NCBI RefSeq assembly: GCF_900110765.1
Contig: NZ_FOEO01000002.1
Coordinates: forward strand, 310,001-374,000
From: Pseudomonas sp. NFACC02
GTDB lineage: Bacteria; Pseudomonadota; Gammaproteobacteria; Pseudomonadales; Pseudomonadaceae
Length of the DNA: 64,000 nucleotides
Direction: 5' to 3'
The translations under genes and the position numbers were made by a program. Shown piece after piece: positions 49,175 through 58,385 of this stretch (its first letter is position 1; each line of letters starts with the position of its first letter). Below the pieces are notes generated by a model that saw nothing but the letters and a program-made list of their open reading frames with translations, searched no databases and was not told the origin of the DNA.

Positions 49175-51838
49175 TTACGCCAGGCTTTTGCTCACCACCT
49201 CGTAGACGTCCGGCGACAGCTGGCCGGAAGCACGGATGCGCTCCAGCTCGCCTTTCATCAAGGCCTGACGGGCGCTGTCGTATTTGCGCCAGCGGGTCAG
49301 GGGCGCCAGTTGGCGCGAGGCGATTTGCGGGTTGAAGCCGTTCAGCTCGATGACCAGATCGGCCAGGAAGCGATACCCCGAACCGTCCGCCGCGTGGAAG
49401 TTGATCAGGTTTTGCCCGGCAAAGGCGCCGATCAGGGCACGCACCTTGTTCGGGTTCTTCATCGTGAACGCCGGGTGTTGCATCAGCGCCTTCACACGGG
49501 CCAGGCCACCCGGCAAGGTGCTGCCGGCCTGCACGCTGAACCACTGATCCATGACCAGCGCGTTGTCCTTGAAGTTTTCGGCGAACACCGCCAGCGCCTT
49601 GGCCTTCTCGTCTTCGAACGGCGAGTTGACCAGCACGGCCAGCGCGGTCAGGCGCTCGGTCATGTTGTCGGCGTTGTCGAACTGCTCAATCGCTGCCGCC
49701 AGCACGTCAGGCTTGCCGGTCAGCATCAGGTAAGACAGCGCAATGTTCTGCAGCGCGCGGCGAGCGAAGTGCTCGGACGCAGCCACGTACGGAGTCTTCT
49801 TCGACAGTTCACGGTTGGTCTGGTAACGCTTCCAGAGTGCATCGCTCAGACTGTTCGCCAGTTGCCGGCGTGCGAATTCACGGGCCGCGTGAATCGCATC
49901 GACGTCGGCCACTTCGCTGATTTCCGTCAGATAGGCTTCGCCCGGCAGGGACAGCATTTCCGCGACCATCGCCTGGTCCAGACTGTCGTCCGCCAGCACC
50001 GTCCCGAGTGCGGTGACCAGACGCTGATCCATGATCAGGTTCTCGCCTTTCTGATGCTGGGCGATGAGTTCCTGAAGGACCTGAACCGACAACTGCTGGC
50101 CGGCATCCCAACGGTTGAAGCCGTCGGTGTCATGCTGCATCAGGAACATCAGTTGATCGCGGTTGTACGGGAAGCTCAGTTTGACCGGTGCCGAGAACCC
50201 GCGCAGCAGCGACGGCAATGGCTGTTCGGCCATGTCCACGAATGTGAAGGTCTGTTCGGCTTCGGTGACCGAGATCACCCGGGAAGTCCCCGATGCCGAC
50301 GGCTCGCCCTGCAGACGTAGCGGCATCTCCTTGCCTGCCTTGTCGAGCAGGCCCAGCGACACAGGAATCACGAATGGCTTTTTCTCTTCGCCTGGCTGGC
50401 CTGGCGTCGTCGGCGTGCTCTGGCGGAAGGTCAGGCTGTAGGTCCTGGCCGATGGGTCATAGGACTCGGTGACCGCCAGACGTGGCGTACCGGCCTGCGA
50501 GTACCAGCGCTTGAACTGGGTCAGGTCGACACCGTTAGCGTCTTCCATGGCTTTGACGAAGTCGTCGCAGGTCACGGCCTGGCCGTCATGGCGTTCGAAA
50601 TACAGGTCGCTGCCTTTGCGGAAACCGTCGGCGCCCAGCAAGGTGTGGATCATGCCGACCACTTCCGAACCCTTTTCGTACACGGTCAGGGTGTAGAAGT
50701 TGGAAATTTCGATGAAGCTGTCCGGACGCACGGCGTGGGCCATGGGACCTGCGTCTTCGGCGAACTGGTGGGTGCGCAGGTAGGCCACATCCTGAATGCG
50801 CTTGACCGTGGCCGAGTTCATGTCCGAAGAGAAGCCGGCGTCGCGGAACACCGTGAAGCCTTCCTTGAGCGACAGCTGGAACCAGTCGCGGCAGGTGACG
50901 CGGTTGCCGGACCAGTTGTGGAAGTATTCGTGGGCGACGATGGCTTCAACGCGCTGGTGCGCGGCGTCGGTCGCGGTTTCCGCGCGGGCCAGCACGGCGC
51001 TGGAGTTGAAGATGTTGAGGCCCTTGTTCTCCATCGCGCCCATGTTGAAGTCGTTGACGGCAACGATCATGAAAATGTCCAGGTCGTATTCGCGACCGTA
51101 GACTTCTTCGTCCCAGCGCATGGACTTCTTCAGGCTGTCCATGGCGTGCTGGCACTTGTCGATGTTTTCCTGCTCGACATAAATACGTAGCGTGACCTTG
51201 CGGTTCGTCATCGTGGTAAAGGTGTCTTCAATGCACCACAAATCACCGGCCACCAGCGCAAACAGATAGGCCGGTTTTTTGAACGGGTCTTCCCACGTGA
51301 TCCAGTGGCGTCCGTTTTCAGAAGGACCCGCCTCAATCGGGTTTCCGTTGGACAGCAGGATCGGGAAATCCTGCTGGTTGGCAATGACCGTCGTGGTGAA
51401 GCTGCTCATCACGTCCGGGCGGTCCAGGTAATAGGTGATCTTGCGAAAGCCCTCGGCCTCGCACTGGGTGCAGAACATGCCGCCGGATTTGTACAGGCCT
51501 TCCAGTGCGGTGTTGGTTTCCGGGTGGATCTTCACGCTGGTGTCCAGGGTGAAGGTTTCGGATTTGGGCTGGACGGTCAGGCTGTCCGGGGTCAGTTCAT
51601 AGTCGCCCGGTGCCAGATCGACATCGGCCAGTTTCACCGACAGCAACTCCAGCAATTGACCATCGAGAACCAACGGCGGCAAACCGGCGCCTCGCTCAGG
51701 GTTGCGACGCATCACCAGTTGGGCATGGACCAGCGAGTGATCGTCGAACAATTCGAAGGTCAGGTGCGTCTCGTCGATGAGGTACTCAGGCGCCTGATAA
51801 TCCTTCAGGTAAATCATTTTCGGCTGTTCGGTGCGCAT
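49175..51838 (-). CDS. pepN: Aminopeptidase N
   Basis: Cytosolic zinc M1-family aminopeptidase (887 aa) for the last steps of peptide turnover. The exopeptidase motif GAMEN lies near residue 269. The zinc site HEYFH near 302, with the downstream E in SLKEGFTVFRD, is intact. The N-terminal beta domain (LKDYQAPEYLIDETHLTFEL) and large C-terminal helical domain are complete. Gene and protein lengths are normal. Confidence 0.98.
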   Translation of the reverse strand: MRTEQPKMIYLKDYQAPEYLIDETHLTFELFDDHSLVHAQLVMRRNPERGAGLPPLVLDGQLLELLSVKLADVDLAPGDYELTPDSLTVQPKSETFTLDTSVKIHPETNTALEGLYKSGGMFCTQCEAEGFRKITYYLDRPDVMSSFTTTVIANQQDFPILLSNGNPIEAGPSENGRHWITWEDPFKKPAYLFALVAGDLWCIEDTFTTMTNRKVTLRIYVEQENIDKCQHAMDSLKKSMRWDEEVYGREYDLDIFMIVAVNDFNMGAMENKGLNIFNSSAVLARAETATDAAHQRVEAIVAHEYFHNWSGNRVTCRDWFQLSLKEGFTVFRDAGFSSDMNSATVKRIQDVAYLRTHQFAEDAGPMAHAVRPDSFIEISNFYTLTVYEKGSEVVGMIHTLLGADGFRKGSDLYFERHDGQAVTCDDFVKAMEDANGVDLTQFKRWYSQAGTPRLAVTESYDPSARTYSLTFRQSTPTTPGQPGEEKKPFVIPVSLGLLDKAGKEMPLRLQGEPSASGTSRVISVTEAEQTFTFVDMAEQPLPSLLRGFSAPVKLSFPYNRDQLMFLMQHDTDGFNRWDAGQQLSVQVLQELIAQHQKGENLIMDQRLVTALGTVLADDSLDQAMVAEMLSLPGEAYLTEISEVADVDAIHAAREFARRQLANSLSDALWKRYQTNRELSKKTPYVAASEHFARRALQNIALSYLMLTGKPDVLAAAIEQFDNADNMTERLTALAVLVNSPFEDEKAKALAVFAENFKDNALVMDQWFSVQAGSTLPGGLARVKALMQHPAFTMKNPNKVRALIGAFAGQNLINFHAADGSGYRFLADLVIELNGFNPQIASRQLAPLTRWRKYDSARQALMKGELERIRASGQLSPDVYEVVSKSLA

Positions 51839-51886
51839 GATGCTGTCCTTGATTCGTAGGCTGAATACATAGCTGCCAATGAACGG

Positions 51887-52717
51887 CTACTGGTGCACGG
51901 CGAGCTGATACGCCGTGTATTTGCGGATATTGATCACGCCGGTGTCGAAGATCAGGTATTGACCCTTGATGCCCAGCAACGTGCCCTCGGCGATCGGGTC
52001 CTTGTCCAGATTGAAACTCACGATCTTGGTCGGGTACGCCTGGACCGGGTATTGAATCTCGATCGGCGCGACATCGTTCAGCAACTGGATGGCTTGCAGG
52101 CCGAACCGCGCTTGCAATGCGGTCAATCCTTCAGCGCAGGACTCGAACAATTGCTGACGGATGGCCGTCAGGTCCACCGAGGGCGCGTCGCCTTTAAGCA
52201 ACGCGCGCCAGTTGGTGCGGTCGGCCACCTGACTGCGGAACAGGTCTTCGACGAAGCCCGACTGCTGGCGGGTCGCCACGCGCACGATCGGCAGCGCCTG
52301 ACTGGCGCCTTGATCCAGCCAGCGCGTCGGCAATTGCGTGGCGCGGGTAATACCGACCTTGATGCCCGACGAGTTGGCCAGATATACCACGTGATCGGTC
52401 ATGCAGAACTGCTCGCCCCACGACGGATCCCGGCAGGTGCCGTGCTCGTGGTGGCACTTTTCCGGGCTCATGATGCACAGGTCGCATTGCGCCAGCTTCT
52501 GCATGCACGGGTAGCAGTAGCCCTGGCTGAAGCTGGTCTTGGTGCGACGGCCACAGTGGCTGCAATGGATCGCGCCCAGATACTCCAAGCGCACGGTCTT
52601 GCCGATCAGCGGGTTGACCGGGATTTCCGAATCACCGAGACGAAATGCGTATTCAACCCGCGTGACATCCAGCCGCGCGGCCATCTTGTTGACGGAGCCT
52701 CGACCTAGTTCGATCAA
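51887..52717 (-). CDS. DUF2797 domain protein
   Basis: Uncharacterised protein (276 aa) with an N-terminal zinc-ribbon-like region: CSHCGRRTKTSFSQGYCYPC, CDLC, then cysteines and histidines in EKCHHEHGTC. A GIY-YIG-like segment (YLANSSGIKVGITRA, about 128-142) suggests a degenerate nuclease fold, an inference only. The best start is TTG 52717 (MIELGRGSVNKMAARLD), whose TTGA overlaps the yeaC stop; no ATG gives the conserved terminus. Translation is therefore probably coupled to yeaC. Confidence 0.82.
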   Translation of the reverse strand: MIELGRGSVNKMAARLDVTRVEYAFRLGDSEIPVNPLIGKTVRLEYLGAIHCSHCGRRTKTSFSQGYCYPCMQKLAQCDLCIMSPEKCHHEHGTCRDPSWGEQFCMTDHVVYLANSSGIKVGITRATQLPTRWLDQGASQALPIVRVATRQQSGFVEDLFRSQVADRTNWRALLKGDAPSVDLTAIRQQLFESCAEGLTALQARFGLQAIQLLNDVAPIEIQYPVQAYPTKIVSFNLDKDPIAEGTLLGIKGQYLIFDTGVINIRKYTAYQLAVHQ

Positions 52718-52974
52718 TGGATGGCATCCGACTTGAACAGGATGTTCGGCACGGGCGCCGACTTGGAGGCACACTCTTGCGGGCCCATATAACCGATACG
52801 CTGCTCTTCGGGCACATTGCGCACTTCCCAGGCGATCAGGGCCTGCAGGGACAGTTCACGTTGTTCCTGGGTCAGCTTGCGGCCATCGGACCATTTGCCG
52901 ATTTCAACGGCCAGTTTCAGGCTCTCGTAGATGTCCGGGGTGATGTTTTCGATCATTTCAACGAATGAGGACAT
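52714..52974 (-). CDS. YeaC family protein (DUF1315)
   Basis: Small soluble protein (86 aa) of unknown function: MSSFVEMIENITPDIYESLKLAVEIG, then KWSDGRKLTQEQRELSLQALIAWE and a polar tail. This matches the E. coli YeaC family in length and sequence. A GGGAG Shine-Dalgarno precedes ATG 52974. Its stop overlaps the DUF2797 start by two bases, so the two form an operon. Confidence 0.85.
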   Translation of the reverse strand: MSSFVEMIENITPDIYESLKLAVEIGKWSDGRKLTQEQRELSLQALIAWEVRNVPEEQRIGYMGPQECASKSAPVPNILFKSDAIH

Positions 52975-53003
52975 GGGGCTCTCCCAGAGTGAGGCGGGCA
53001 ATT

Positions 53004-53876
53004 TTAATGTTTACGGCGAGCTAATGCACCGCCCACAAGACCTGTTGCACAACCGATGATCAGTCCGCCGACATGCGCCCCGTTGGCGATCTCGCCAAAG
53101 CCGAGCAGGCTGATCAGCCCGGACATGCACAGCACCAGCCAGATCAGCATCATGGCCAGCACGCCACGCGGCAGACGATAGATGGGGTTGGGCGCCAGTA
53201 ATTGAAAGATCCAGCAGTGGCCGAGCAGGCCATACAGTACGCCAGACAGGCCGCCAAACAGGCTGGGGCCGCTCCAGAAATACTGCCCGTAGTTGGAAAA
53301 CGCGCTGAAGGCGAGGGTCAGGCCCAGCAGTTGCCAGCTTCCTTGACGCAGTTCGATACGTCGCCCCAACTCCCAGAACCAGAGGGCGTTCATGACCAGG
53401 TGCAACACACCGAAGTGAATCAGCATCGGCGACACGACACGCCACCACTGCCCTGCCGCCAGCGACACCTCGACCGGCGTGAACGTCACGTAATCACCGC
53501 TGACGCGGAAATCATTGAAGGTCAGCCAACTCAGCGCTTCGTAGTTGTCGCCGAGCAACGTCACGCCCGCGACGATCAGGCACACCAGCAACACGATGCT
53601 GGTCACGGGACTGCTGCGCACCTGCACCATCGGGCCCGGCCGGGTCACGGCCACCACTTCGCGACCGGGCGGCAGCTGCGCGGTGGGATCACCTTGTGGG
53701 TACTGCGCGTACAACTGACGAATGTCATCGGCCAATTGCGGCGCGTCGGGCACCCACAGCACTTGCTCACCGGCCTCTTCGCTGACGCGATGAGGGACGT
53801 TGAGGCGTCGCAATAACTCGACGAAACCACTGAGGTCTGTGTTCAACGGCAAGCGTAATACCGCAACCGGATTCAT
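53004..53876 (-). CDS. glpG: Rhomboid family intramembrane serine protease (GlpG-like)
   Basis: Intramembrane protease (290 aa). A cytosolic N-terminal NRho-like domain (about 1-80) precedes six transmembrane helices. The catalytic serine is in GGLSGVLYGLLG near residue 212 and the histidine in NGAHVGGLIIG near 266; the oxyanion-hole segment HFGVLHLVMNALWFWELG is typical. Substrates unknown. The ATG overlaps the stop of the upstream phosphatase gene. Confidence 0.88.
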   Translation of the reverse strand: MNPVAVLRLPLNTDLSGFVELLRRLNVPHRVSEEAGEQVLWVPDAPQLADDIRQLYAQYPQGDPTAQLPPGREVVAVTRPGPMVQVRSSPVTSIVLLVCLIVAGVTLLGDNYEALSWLTFNDFRVSGDYVTFTPVEVSLAAGQWWRVVSPMLIHFGVLHLVMNALWFWELGRRIELRQGSWQLLGLTLAFSAFSNYGQYFWSGPSLFGGLSGVLYGLLGHCWIFQLLAPNPIYRLPRGVLAMMLIWLVLCMSGLISLLGFGEIANGAHVGGLIIGCATGLVGGALARRKH

Positions 53877-54844
53877 ACGGTGTTCTCCGGTCGAGTGACG
53901 TCAACCCAGACGAATTTGCCGGGGTCGATCCGGGTTTCCTGATCGAGCCTGTAAGCCACGAGTTTGCCATACAGCACGGCGCTGTAATCGAGGCACGCCA
54001 GGTTCGGGCGGATCGGCGCAGGGATACCGCTGCGCCAGTAGTGGCCGACAAACAGCAGCGGCTCATCGGCGCCATAACGTAGCAAGGCGTTTTTCTCGCT
54101 CTCGGACAATGGTCGCTTGGCCACGGGTTCCGGCAAGGCATCGGGCTGGAACACCACATCGCCGTAGGTCTGCGGGTCGTCCTCCCAGAACTTGGTGCGA
54201 AACGAGGCCCGCGTCAGGCCGTCGCCACCGGTCAGCGTCATGCCGTGCGGCAGGCGCATGTCGGTGCCGCGCAACAGCCGGTCGAACACGGCGCTGGCAA
54301 AACTGCCCGGCACCGCTGACGCCTGAACGAAATGCTGATCGATACGGCCATCGCCATGGGCGCTGCGCAACGGTTCGATCAGGCTCGCGTCCCAGCAGGC
54401 ATGCACCAGCCGAAACCGCTCGGCGTCGATGAACAACGGCAGCTCGTAGAACCAACCGAGGAAGTCTTTCCAGTCGCCGGGATGCTGCTCGAACTGCGCC
54501 AGCGTTTCACCGAGCAAACGGGCGTGACGCGGGGTGTGTTCGCGCACGAACTGCTTGCCACTTTCCGGCGGCGCCGGCGTGCTCCAGCCCAGCGCGTTGA
54601 ACTCATGGTTGCCCATGATGCAGAACGCCTGACCGGCCACGACCATGTCATGCACAATGTGCAGCGCCTCGCGAATGCGCGGGCCGCGATCAATGATATC
54701 GCCGAGGAACAGGGCGATGCGTTCAGGGTGACGCCAGACGCCAGCCTGAAAGCGGTAACCGAGGGTGTCGAGCAAGTGCTCAAGGGTCTGGGCACATCCA
54801 TGCACGTCACCGATCAGATCGTAGCTACGCGCGGGATCGAGCAT
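53873..54844 (-). CDS. Metallophosphoesterase (PrpE/ApaH-like)
   Basis: Calcineurin-type phosphatase (323 aa) with the full metal-binding signature: D13-x-H15 (GDVHG), D49...D52 (GDIIDRG), N79-H80 (GNHEF) and a late H in FVGHYWRSG. Substrates could be phosphoproteins or dinucleoside polyphosphates; family resemblance is to ApaH/PrpE. Start ATG 54844 overlaps the nadK stop (TGATG), and the end overlaps the rhomboid gene, so nadK, this gene and the rhomboid are translated in series. Confidence 0.87.
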   Translation of the reverse strand: MLDPARSYDLIGDVHGCAQTLEHLLDTLGYRFQAGVWRHPERIALFLGDIIDRGPRIREALHIVHDMVVAGQAFCIMGNHEFNALGWSTPAPPESGKQFVREHTPRHARLLGETLAQFEQHPGDWKDFLGWFYELPLFIDAERFRLVHACWDASLIEPLRSAHGDGRIDQHFVQASAVPGSFASAVFDRLLRGTDMRLPHGMTLTGGDGLTRASFRTKFWEDDPQTYGDVVFQPDALPEPVAKRPLSESEKNALLRYGADEPLLFVGHYWRSGIPAPIRPNLACLDYSAVLYGKLVAYRLDQETRIDPGKFVWVDVTRPENTV

Positions 54845-55734
54845 CAGTCGCCCCCGCCGCCAAGCCGACTGCCCCAACCGAGTTTGGTCCGGCAGACTTC
54901 GTAGTAATTGTGATCGAGCGGGTGAATGAGTCGCAGCTTCTGGGGTTTCTTTTTCACGGTCACGGTGTCACCCGGCGCGCAGGTGAAGTGGTTTTGTCCA
55001 TCGCAAGAGACCTGTGGATAAATCGTCATGTCCTTTGAGACAACGATTTTCAGCTCACTGTTGCCGTCGACGACAATTGGCCGCCCCGAAAGCGTATGCG
55101 GGTACATCGGCACGATGACAATGGCGTCCAGTTTCGGGTGCATGATCGGCCCGCCCGCCGACAGCGCATAGGCGGTGGAGCCGGTCGGCGTGGCGACAAT
55201 CAAACCATCGGCCTTCTGGCTGCAGACGAACTGGCCGTCGATGTAGATCTCGAATTCGATCATGCGCGTGGACTTGCCAGGGTGCAGGACCACATCGTTG
55301 AGCGCGTCGCCCTGGCCGATGGCTTCGCCGTGACGGCGGACTTCAGCCTGCAGCAGGAAGCGGTTCTCGACCAGATAATGGCCGTCCAGCACCTCGGCGA
55401 CCTTCACTTCCAGCTCGTCAGGGCGGATGTCGGTGAGAAACCCCAGGCTGCCACGGTTGATGCCGAGCACCGGCACATTGTGCTTGGCCAGCGCACGGGC
55501 GGCGCCGAGCAGGCTGCCATCGCCACCGACGACGATGACCATGTCACAGACCTCCCCCAGCATCTTGCGCGAAGAGGTCTGCATGCCGTGCCCCGGCAGC
55601 ACTTCGGCGATGGCGTCTTCGAGGATGACGTGCAGGTGCCGCGACATCAGAAATTTCTTGAGTCGGCGAACGGTCTCGAGCACCTGGGAACTGCCCAGGC
55701 GACCAATGATGCCGATATTACGAAATTGCTCCAT
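54844..55734 (-). CDS. nadK: NAD kinase
   Basis: NadK (296 aa) phosphorylates NAD to NADP with ATP. The GGDG motif (VVGGDGSLLGAAR, about 65-77), NDVVLHPG, the second conserved block ATPTGSTAYALSAGGP and the C-terminal KKPQKLRLIHP are all present. I start at MEQFRNIGIIGRLG (ATG 55734) behind GGGAG; eight extra upstream residues look noncoding. First gene of a tight minus-strand run. Confidence 0.97.
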   Translation of the reverse strand: MEQFRNIGIIGRLGSSQVLETVRRLKKFLMSRHLHVILEDAIAEVLPGHGMQTSSRKMLGEVCDMVIVVGGDGSLLGAARALAKHNVPVLGINRGSLGFLTDIRPDELEVKVAEVLDGHYLVENRFLLQAEVRRHGEAIGQGDALNDVVLHPGKSTRMIEFEIYIDGQFVCSQKADGLIVATPTGSTAYALSAGGPIMHPKLDAIVIVPMYPHTLSGRPIVVDGNSELKIVVSKDMTIYPQVSCDGQNHFTCAPGDTVTVKKKPQKLRLIHPLDHNYYEVCRTKLGWGSRLGGGGD

Positions 55735-56140
55735 GGGGCTCCCGCAGGGTCGATGCATACAAAGAAGGCGATTATGGGGGAAGGGGTCGGGGGCGGCAAA
55801 CCGGCAAGCGTAATCGCCGCGATTACATGGCGCTGAAAGCTGGTTCTGCCTAACGGCAGAAGCGTTTCAACTTCGTGACCTGCCCGGCGGTTTGGCGACT
55901 TCTTCGTCGTCTTACTCTTCGGGGAGGATCAAAAGCGCCGCAGACAGCGATCGTTCCCGCGCTCCGCGTGGGAATGCTTTGCATGACGCTCTGCGTCCAA
56001 GTCGACGCGAAGCGTCAATCGATGCATCACCACGCGGAGCGTGGGAACGATCAGAGCCACAAATCACGAAACAAATCACGATACGAGCCAATCCCGACCT
56101 GCACCGTGCCACGACCCACAACACCCGCTATTCTCCCCCC
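55735..56140. other. Intergenic region between divergent nadK and the DUF1853 gene
   Basis: This 406 bp is dominated by the inverted repeat at 55949-56052; apart from that I see no structured element or gene. Confidence 0.5.
55949..56052. repeat. Nested inverted repeat (CGCTCCGCGTGG family)
   Basis: Outer arms of 23 bp (GATCGTTCCCGCGCTCCGCG plus TGG, facing its complement with one mismatch). An inner stem TGACGCTCTGCGTC / GACGCGAAGCGTCA gives a cruciform of about 104 bp. A half copy lies at 39700-39748. Confidence 0.75.
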
Positions 56141-57139
56141 ATGACCCCATTCCCCACCCTCGCCGCCCTGCCCCGTCAACTGCGCACGCCTCAGGTGCGT
56201 GACCTCGCGTGGGCGATTGTTTCGCCGCCGATGCTCGCGGTGACCGATTGGCCGCAGCGTCATCCCTTGAGCGGGAGCGACTGGGTGCAGCATCCCGACG
56301 CGCTGGCGGACTTCCTGCGCGCGCTGGATCAGGACAGCAGCGCATTGCTCGACTGGTTATCCAAAAGCTCGATACGCCGTCTGGGCCTGTACTACGAACG
56401 CCTGTGGCATTTCGCAATCCGGCACGCGCCGGGCGTGGAGATGATCGCCGCCAACCTGCCGATCCGTGTTGAAGGCCGCACGCTGGGCGAACTGGACATG
56501 CTGCTGCGGGACCGGGATGGCGTTCACCACGTCGAACTGGCAGTCAAGTTTTACCTCGGGCCTCAAGACGGAAACGGCGAGGATCCCGCGAGCTGGCTGG
56601 GACCGGGCGCGCATGACCGGCTCGACCTGAAGCTGGCGCACCTTAACCAGCACCAATTGCCGATTTCCACGCGAGACGAAAGTCGTCGGGCGCTCGCGGC
56701 ACTCGGCATTGAGTCGCTGGAAAACCCTGCGCTGAAGGCGGAGCTGTGGCTCGGCGGATACCTGCTCTACCCATGGCCCCACAGTGCCGCCTCCCCCGTC
56801 GGTGTGAACCCGAATCATCTGCGCGGTCTATGGTTGCACCAGAAGGACTGGCTGGCCTTTGCCGCTCGACATCCTGACGGGCGCTGGCAACTGCTACCCC
56901 GTCACGCCTGGCTGGGGCCGGCGCGTTATGACGAGGCTTGGAACGCAGAGGAGCTTCAGGCCTGGCTCGAACAACTCACGCCCATGGCGCCCGCGCAGTT
57001 ACTTGTTCGCCTGGTGGAAACGCCCAAGGGGCATTGGGAAGAAGCCGAGCGGCTGTTTCTGGTGTCCGACCTGTGGCCGGACGTCACTGAAATGAACGGG
57101 GCTACAGACTCAATCTCAGCACCAGCGCCGCCAGCGTGA
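56141..57139 (+). CDS. DUF1853 family protein
   Basis: Uncharacterised soluble protein (332 aa). The segment [17 protein letters not shown] then [13 protein letters not shown] has the acidic/lysine layout of a PD-(D/E)xK nuclease core (E and D in GELD, then VELAVK), and I believe the family is grouped there; activity is not shown. I start at ATG 56141 ([24 protein letters not shown]). An in-frame extension to 55892 runs through the inverted repeat and is rejected. Its last 38 bp overlap the convergent arsB end. Confidence 0.8.
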   Translation: MTPFPTLAALPRQLRTPQVRDLAWAIVSPPMLAVTDWPQRHPLSGSDWVQHPDALADFLRALDQDSSALLDWLSKSSIRRLGLYYERLWHFAIRHAPGVEMIAANLPIRVEGRTLGELDMLLRDRDGVHHVELAVKFYLGPQDGNGEDPASWLGPGAHDRLDLKLAHLNQHQLPISTRDESRRALAALGIESLENPALKAELWLGGYLLYPWPHSAASPVGVNPNHLRGLWLHQKDWLAFAARHPDGRWQLLPRHAWLGPARYDEAWNAEELQAWLEQLTPMAPAQLLVRLVETPKGHWEEAERLFLVSDLWPDVTEMNGATDSISAPAPPA

Positions 57140-58385
57140 TCAACAACACTGGCAATGTCAGCACGATGCCGACCCGGAAGTAATACCCCCAGCCGATGCT
57201 CACACCCTTGCGCGCCAGCACGTGCAACCACAGCAATGTCGCGAGACTGCCAATCGGCGTAATCTTCGGACCCAGATCGCTGCCGATGACGTTGGCGTAG
57301 ATCATCGCTTCTTGCAGCGGACCATGGGCCTGACTGGCGTCGATCGACAGCAGGCCGATCAGCACGGTCGGCAGGTTGTTCATCACCGAAGACAACAACG
57401 CCGTCAGCACGCCCGTGCCCATCGCCGCGCCCCACAGGCCGTGCTCGGCAAAACGGTCGAGCCAGCCCGCCAGGTAAGTGGTCAGGCCTTCGTTGCGCAA
57501 TCCATAGACCACCAGGTACATGCCCAGCGAAAAGATCACGATCTGCCACGGCGCGTCTTTCATCACCTTGCGGGTCGAAATCCTGTGTCCCTTGGCGGCG
57601 ATGCCCAGCAGGATCGCCGCACACACCGCCGAGATCGCGCTGATGGGAATCCCCAGCGGCTCCAGCGCAAAACAGCCCACCAGCAAGATCACCAGCACCC
57701 ACCAACCCGCCAGAAACGTCGCGCGATCATGAATGGCGGACGCGGGCTCGGCCAGTTGCGAAGCGTCGAATGTCTCGGGAATGTCGCGACGGAAGAACAG
57801 CATCAGCACCGCCAGCGTCGCGGCGACGCTGACCAGGTTCACCGGCACCATCACCGAGGCGTAGCGATTGAAGCCAATGCCGAAGTAGTCGGCGGAAACG
57901 ATGTTCACCAGATTGGAGACCACCAGCGGCAGGCTTGCGGTGTCGGCAATGAAACCGGCGGCCATGACGAACGCCAGCGTGGTCGCCGGTGAGAAGCGCA
58001 GCGCCAGCAGCATCGACATGACGATCGGCGTGAGGATCAACGCCGCTCCGTCGTTGGCAAACAAGGCGGACACCAGAGCCCCCAGCAGCACGATGAACGC
58101 AAACAGCCTGCGGCCCTTGCCATTCCCCCAACGCGCAACGTGCAATGCCGCCCAGTTGAAGAATCCGGCCTCATCGAGCAGCAGACTGATGATGATCAGC
58201 GCAATGAACGTGCCCGTGGCGTTCCAGATGATGTGCCAGACCTGCGGGATGTCCGTCAGATGGACCACGCCAAAGAGTAGCGCCAGCACGGCACCGAACG
58301 TGGCACTCCAGCCGACCCCCAGACCTTTCGGCTGCCAGATGACTAAGGTGATGGTAACCAGAAATATCAGCGCGGCGATGAGCAT
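57102..58385 (-). CDS. arsB: Arsenite efflux transporter ArsB
   Basis: Inner-membrane arsenite/antimonite:H+ antiporter (427 aa) with about 12 helices. It is very close to enterobacterial ArsB throughout: [83 protein letters not shown] and [24 protein letters not shown]. No arsR, arsC or arsH adjoins it. The ATG directly abuts the stop of the upstream MFS gene (TAAATG), so the pair is co-transcribed. Its end overlaps the DUF1853 gene tail to tail. Confidence 0.93.
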   Translation of the reverse strand: MLIAALIFLVTITLVIWQPKGLGVGWSATFGAVLALLFGVVHLTDIPQVWHIIWNATGTFIALIIISLLLDEAGFFNWAALHVARWGNGKGRRLFAFIVLLGALVSALFANDGAALILTPIVMSMLLALRFSPATTLAFVMAAGFIADTASLPLVVSNLVNIVSADYFGIGFNRYASVMVPVNLVSVAATLAVLMLFFRRDIPETFDASQLAEPASAIHDRATFLAGWWVLVILLVGCFALEPLGIPISAISAVCAAILLGIAAKGHRISTRKVMKDAPWQIVIFSLGMYLVVYGLRNEGLTTYLAGWLDRFAEHGLWGAAMGTGVLTALLSSVMNNLPTVLIGLLSIDASQAHGPLQEAMIYANVIGSDLGPKITPIGSLATLLWLHVLARKGVSIGWGYYFRVGIVLTLPVLLITLAALVLRLSL

